A stretch of 64,000 nt of DNA from positions 1,736,001 to 1,800,000 of the forward strand of contig NZ_CP056047.1 in NCBI RefSeq assembly GCF_021559775.1. Direction: 5' to 3'. Position 1 is the stretch's first letter; every line of letters begins with the position of its first letter. The position numbers and the translations under genes were made by a program. This document shows, one piece after another, positions 60,923 through 64,000 of the stretch. Source of the stretch: Gillisella vitis. Its GTDB lineage: Bacteria; Pseudomonadota; Alphaproteobacteria; Rhizobiales; Rhizobiaceae. The notes beneath the pieces are model-generated. The model was given only the letters and a program-made list of their open reading frames with translations, ran no database searches and was not told the DNA's origin.

Positions 60923-61467
60923 GTCCCCTCCACACATAGGAATTTTGTTGAATGAAGCCTAACCTATTAAAACTAAATGACAACTTCACGAAACACGATT
61001 GCAGCGCACCATATGAATGGCTCGTTTTACGTAAGGTCTTATTAACGCCGTAAAATTGACAAATTGAAAGGAACCTTTTGCGTCAAACTAGGATTTTCCC
61101 CGAGTTTGCGGAATAATATTTTACATTTCTTCGCAACCGTTGCGAAACAGCAACGCAGCGCCTATTCGTTATTCTTGATATTCCAACGCCATTTTTTGCA
61201 GTGCAAAAGCAGCGTTCCGCTGGACGATTAAGTCACTGGCATAAGCTGTTTCACGATCAAAAAACCGAGGGCGTTTCCACCTTCGGGTACAATCACAATG
61301 GAAGTGATTTCAGATGGCTACGGCATCCCTCGTGGGTTTTAGATCACACACGGCCACGGAAAACCTGTTTGGTTTTGCTTGAACCAGACAGGTTTTCATT
61401 TTTCCTATTATCGTTTGTTTTGCTGGGAAACGTGAAACCCACATTTCCCAAGACAAACTCCAGGAGG
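60923..61467. other. Intergenic region between the FadL-type gene and valS
   Basis: 545 nt without a supported protein gene. The part near 60960-61090 is AT-rich and probably holds the FadL-type promoter on the minus strand. A very stable hairpin lies at 61359-61397 after valS. The stretch 61200-61350 has no assigned role; a rightward small RNA ending at the hairpin is possible. Confidence 0.5.
61359..61402. terminator. Strong hairpin terminator downstream of valS
   Basis: GAAAACCTGT plus TTGGTT (61359-61374) pairs over 16 bp with AACCAG plus ACAGGTTTTC (61382-61397). ATTTTT follows on the plus strand. It would end valS transcription from the right and could equally end a rightward transcript. 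Confidence 0.75.
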
Positions 61468-64000
61468 TCAACCGGCCTCGTTGACCCGCTGCAGGGCCAC
61501 GGCCAGCACGCCGCGCTGCTCTTCCAGTTCGGCAAGCCGCTGACGCTCAGCCGCGACGACTTCCGGATCGGCATTGGCGACAAACTTCTCGTTGCCGAGC
61601 TTCTTGCGCCCCTTCTCAATATCCTGGTCCACCTTGCCAATGGACTTCTCTAGCCGGGCTCGCTCAGCACCAAGATCGATCAGGCTGCCGAGCGGCAGGC
61701 AGGCCGTGGCCTCGCCGACAATCACCTGAGCAGACCCCTTCGGCGCTTCCGGTGCATGGCTAATGTCACCCACCCGCGCCAGACGCTTGATGGCGGCTTC
61801 ATGGTGCTCCAGCCTGGAGCGGGTCACGCCGTTGGCACCCACGACTGTGAGCGGTGCGACGGCGGAAGGCGGCACATTCATTTCAGCGCGGGCCGAACGA
61901 ATGCCGCTGACCAGATCCACCAGCCAGTTGATATCGGCCGCCGCCTGCTCGTCGCTGAAGGTCAGAACTGGCCAATCGGCATGGCACAGCAGTGTTTCAC
62001 GCTCGACACCCTCACCTGCGGTATGCGCCCACAATTCTTCCGTCATGAACGGCATGAAGGGGTGCAGCAGCTTGTAGGTCTGCTCCAGCACATAGGCAGC
62101 GCAAGCCTGGGCTTCAGTCTTGGCAACCTCGTCTTCACCGGCAAAGACCGGCTTCAGCAATTCCAGATACCAGTCGCAGAACTGGTTCCAGACAAAGCGA
62201 TAAAGCGCGCTGGCCGCATCATTGAACCGGAAATGCGCGATGGCCTCCGTGACCTCGCGTTCAGCCCGCGTCAGTTCCGTCAAAATCCAGCGGTTGATGG
62301 CCAGAGTCGCCGCTTCCGGCAGGAAGGATGGATCGGACTTCACACCGTTCATCTCGGCAAAGCGGGTGGCGTTCCACAGCTTGGTGCCGAAATTGCGATA
62401 GCCGGCAACCCGCGCCGTATCCAGCTTCACGTCGCGGCCCTGGGCGGCCATGATGGTCAGCGTGAAGCGCAGCGCATCGGCGCCATATTCATCGATCAGC
62501 TCCAGCGGATTGATGACATTGCCCTTGGATTTAGACATTTTCTGACCGTTCTTGTCACGCACCAGCGCGTGGACATAAACGGTTTCAAATGGTTCGACGG
62601 GATTGCCCGCTTCATCCTTCATGAAATGCAGGCTCATCATCATCATCCGGGCAACCCAGAAGAAGATGATGTCAAAGCCGGTGACGAGCACATTGGTCGG
62701 ATAATAGCGCGCCACTTCCGGTGTTTTTTCCGGCCAGCCAAGCGTCGAGAACGGCCAGAGCGCCGAGGAAAACCAGGTATCGAGCACGTCTTCATCGCGG
62801 GTGAGGATTTCGCCCGGTTTAAAGTTTTCGATCTTGTCTTCCACGAAAGCCTTCATCGGCCCTTCATGCGACAGATAATGTTGAATGGCGGCGTGAAGCG
62901 CCGTTTCCTCGTCCTTTTCGACGAAGACCTGACCATCCGGACCATACCAGGCCGGAATCTGGTGTCCCCACCAGAGCTGACGAGACACGCACCATGGCTG
63001 GATATTCTCCATCCATTCGTAATAGGTCTTGTCCCAGTTCTTCGGCACGAATTTGGTACGGCCCTCGCGCACGCTGTCGATGGCGGGCTTGGCCAGCGTC
63101 TTGGCGTCCACATACCATTGCTCGGTCAGGCGCGGTTCGATTGGCACGCCGCCTCGGTCGCCATGCGGCACTGTGTGTTTATGCGGCTCGATCTTATCAA
63201 GCAGCCCTTCCGCCTCGAAGATCTCGACGATCTTCTTGCGGACGAAGAACCGCTCCTGGCCTTCAAGCTCGGCCCAAACCATCTGCTGTTCACGGCTTGG
63301 GGTCAGTCCCTCCAAGAAATCGTCATTTTCGACAATGGTCACGGTCGCATCGATATTGAGGATGTTGATCATCCTCAGGCCCGCGCGCTTGCCAACATCA
63401 AAGTCGTTGAAGTCATGGGCGGGTGTCATTTTTACAGCACCCGTACCGGCCGTCGGATCGGGATATTCGTCACCGACAATAGGAATTCTGCGGCCAACGA
63501 TCGGCAGGATCACATGCTTGCCAATGATCGACTGATAGCGCTCGTCATCGGGATGAACGGCAATGCCGGTATCGCCCAGCATGGTTTCCGGACGCGTCGT
63601 GGCGACCACCAGATAGTCGCGGGTCTCCCATTCCGTCGCCTTGCCGTCTTCATCGAAGGCCACAGGGTGCTGGTAGGTCACGCCCTCTTCCAGCGGATAG
63701 CGCAGATGCCAGAGATTGCCATTGACCTCATGCTGTTCGACTTCCAGATCGGAAATCGCCGTCAAAAGCTTGGGGTCCCAATTGACGAGACGCTTGTCCT
63801 TGTAAATCAGGCCCTGCTTGTAGAGGGTGACAAAGACTTCCAGAACCGCCTCGGACAGGCCCTCGTCCATGGTGAAGCGCTCGCGCGACCAGTCGCAGGA
63901 TGCGCCAAGCCGCTTCAGCTGGTTGAAGATCAACCCGCCCGATTCGTCCTTCCACTCCCAGACCTTGTCGATAAATGCATCACGGCCCATCTCGCGACGG
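61468..64000 (-). CDS. valS: Valyl-tRNA synthetase, 3' part (5' end beyond the window)
   Basis: The C-terminal 844 or so codons of a class I synthetase; the N terminus with the HIGH motif lies past position 64000. Visible are the connective-peptide editing domain ([51 protein letters not shown]), the KMSKS motif [26 protein letters not shown], and the anticodon-binding domain ([15 protein letters not shown]). The C-terminal coiled coil follows ([46 protein letters not shown]). These identify ValS, not IleS or LeuS. The frame is uninterrupted to the window edge. Confidence 0.97.
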   Translation of the reverse strand, partial: RREMGRDAFIDKVWEWKDESGGLIFNQLKRLGASCDWSRERFTMDEGLSEAVLEVFVTLYKQGLIYKDKRLVNWDPKLLTAISDLEVEQHEVNGNLWHLRYPLEEGVTYQHPVAFDEDGKATEWETRDYLVVATTRPETMLGDTGIAVHPDDERYQSIIGKHVILPIVGRRIPIVGDEYPDPTAGTGAVKMTPAHDFNDFDVGKRAGLRMINILNIDATVTIVENDDFLEGLTPSREQQMVWAELEGQERFFVRKKIVEIFEAEGLLDKIEPHKHTVPHGDRGGVPIEPRLTEQWYVDAKTLAKPAIDSVREGRTKFVPKNWDKTYYEWMENIQPWCVSRQLWWGHQIPAWYGPDGQVFVEKDEETALHAAIQHYLSHEGPMKAFVEDKIENFKPGEILTRDEDVLDTWFSSALWPFSTLGWPEKTPEVARYYPTNVLVTGFDIIFFWVARMMMMSLHFMKDEAGNPVEPFETVYVHALVRDKNGQKMSKSKGNVINPLELIDEYGADALRFTLTIMAAQGRDVKLDTARVAGYRNFGTKLWNATRFAEMNGVKSDPSFLPEAATLAINRWILTELTRAEREVTEAIAHFRFNDAASALYRFVWNQFCDWYLELLKPVFAGEDEVAKTEAQACAAYVLEQTYKLLHPFMPFMTEELWAHTAGEGVERETLLCHADWPVLTFSDEQAAADINWLVDLVSGIRSARAEMNVPPSAVAPLTVVGANGVTRSRLEHHEAAIKRLARVGDISHAPEAPKGSAQVIVGEATACLPLGSLIDLGAERARLEKSIGKVDQDIEKGRKKLGNEKFVANADPEVVAAERQRLAELEEQRGVLAVALQRVNEAG

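Noticed and set aside
61201-61653. 150-codon plus-strand frame across the valS 3' end
   Set aside because: The second half is antisense to valS and the first half runs through the terminator hairpin; no family features.

Overview
The window is a gene-dense, GC-rich chromosomal segment of an alphaproteobacterium, almost certainly a member of the Rhizobiaceae (Agrobacterium/Allorhizobium/Rhizobium type). The reasons are the ExoR regulator next to xthA and erpA, the fused SecDF, the order argS - SPOR protein - nagZ - scpAB - tatABC - serS - surE - pcm, a DUF1127 small protein, and intergenic palindromic elements of the kind common in rhizobia. I name no species. About 58 protein genes are supported; there is no rRNA, tRNA, insertion sequence or CRISPR array.

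Region 1 (1-7.2 kb) holds mixed housekeeping genes: L-serine dehydratase with a terminator-like hairpin in its leader, three small membrane-protein genes, a MerR regulator with a near-perfect palindrome in its promoter, the Mg2+ transporter MgtE and a flavodoxin-fold protein.

Region 2 (7.3-32.3 kb) is a large cobalamin (vitamin B12) locus in four transcription units. Unit A (minus) is cobA-cobB-cobC-cobD. Unit B (plus, divergent from A) is cbiD-cobK. Unit C (minus) is cbiX, a cobH fusion, cobL, cobI, a cbiG-cobJ fusion and cobM. Unit D (minus) is a long cobalamin riboswitch, a 32-codon leader ORF, an uncharacterised 100-aa membrane protein, then cobP, cobW, cobN and cobO. Interspersed are an orphan cheD, a GNAT acetyltransferase, a nucleoside hydrolase, a TSUP permease and a parDE toxin-antitoxin pair. 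The gene content is a mosaic. The early-cobalt (anaerobic-type) proteins CbiX, CbiG and CbiD are present with the late-cobalt (aerobic) chelatase subunit CobN, while cobG and cobF are absent from the window. CobH carries a 335-residue N-terminal domain of unknown function.

Region 3 (32.3-64 kb) is core genome: a lipoprotein, DUF1127, trmFO, a squalene-synthase-like protein, a Mth938-domain protein, secDF, yajC, a DUF815 ATPase, an NlpD-like lipoprotein, pcm, surE, serS, tatCBA, scpBA, nagZ, an FtsN-like SPOR protein, argS, a dGTPase, erpA, xthA, exoR, a FadL-type porin and the 3' part of valS, which runs off the end. Most genes are in tight minus-strand runs with stop/start overlaps.

The observations most worth following are the hybrid B12 pathway, the CobH fusion domain, the enlarged riboswitch with its leader ORF and uncharacterised first gene, the dispersed TGCATAAT palindromes, and the terminator in the sdaA leader. 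All functional calls come from reading the sequence; no database search was run.
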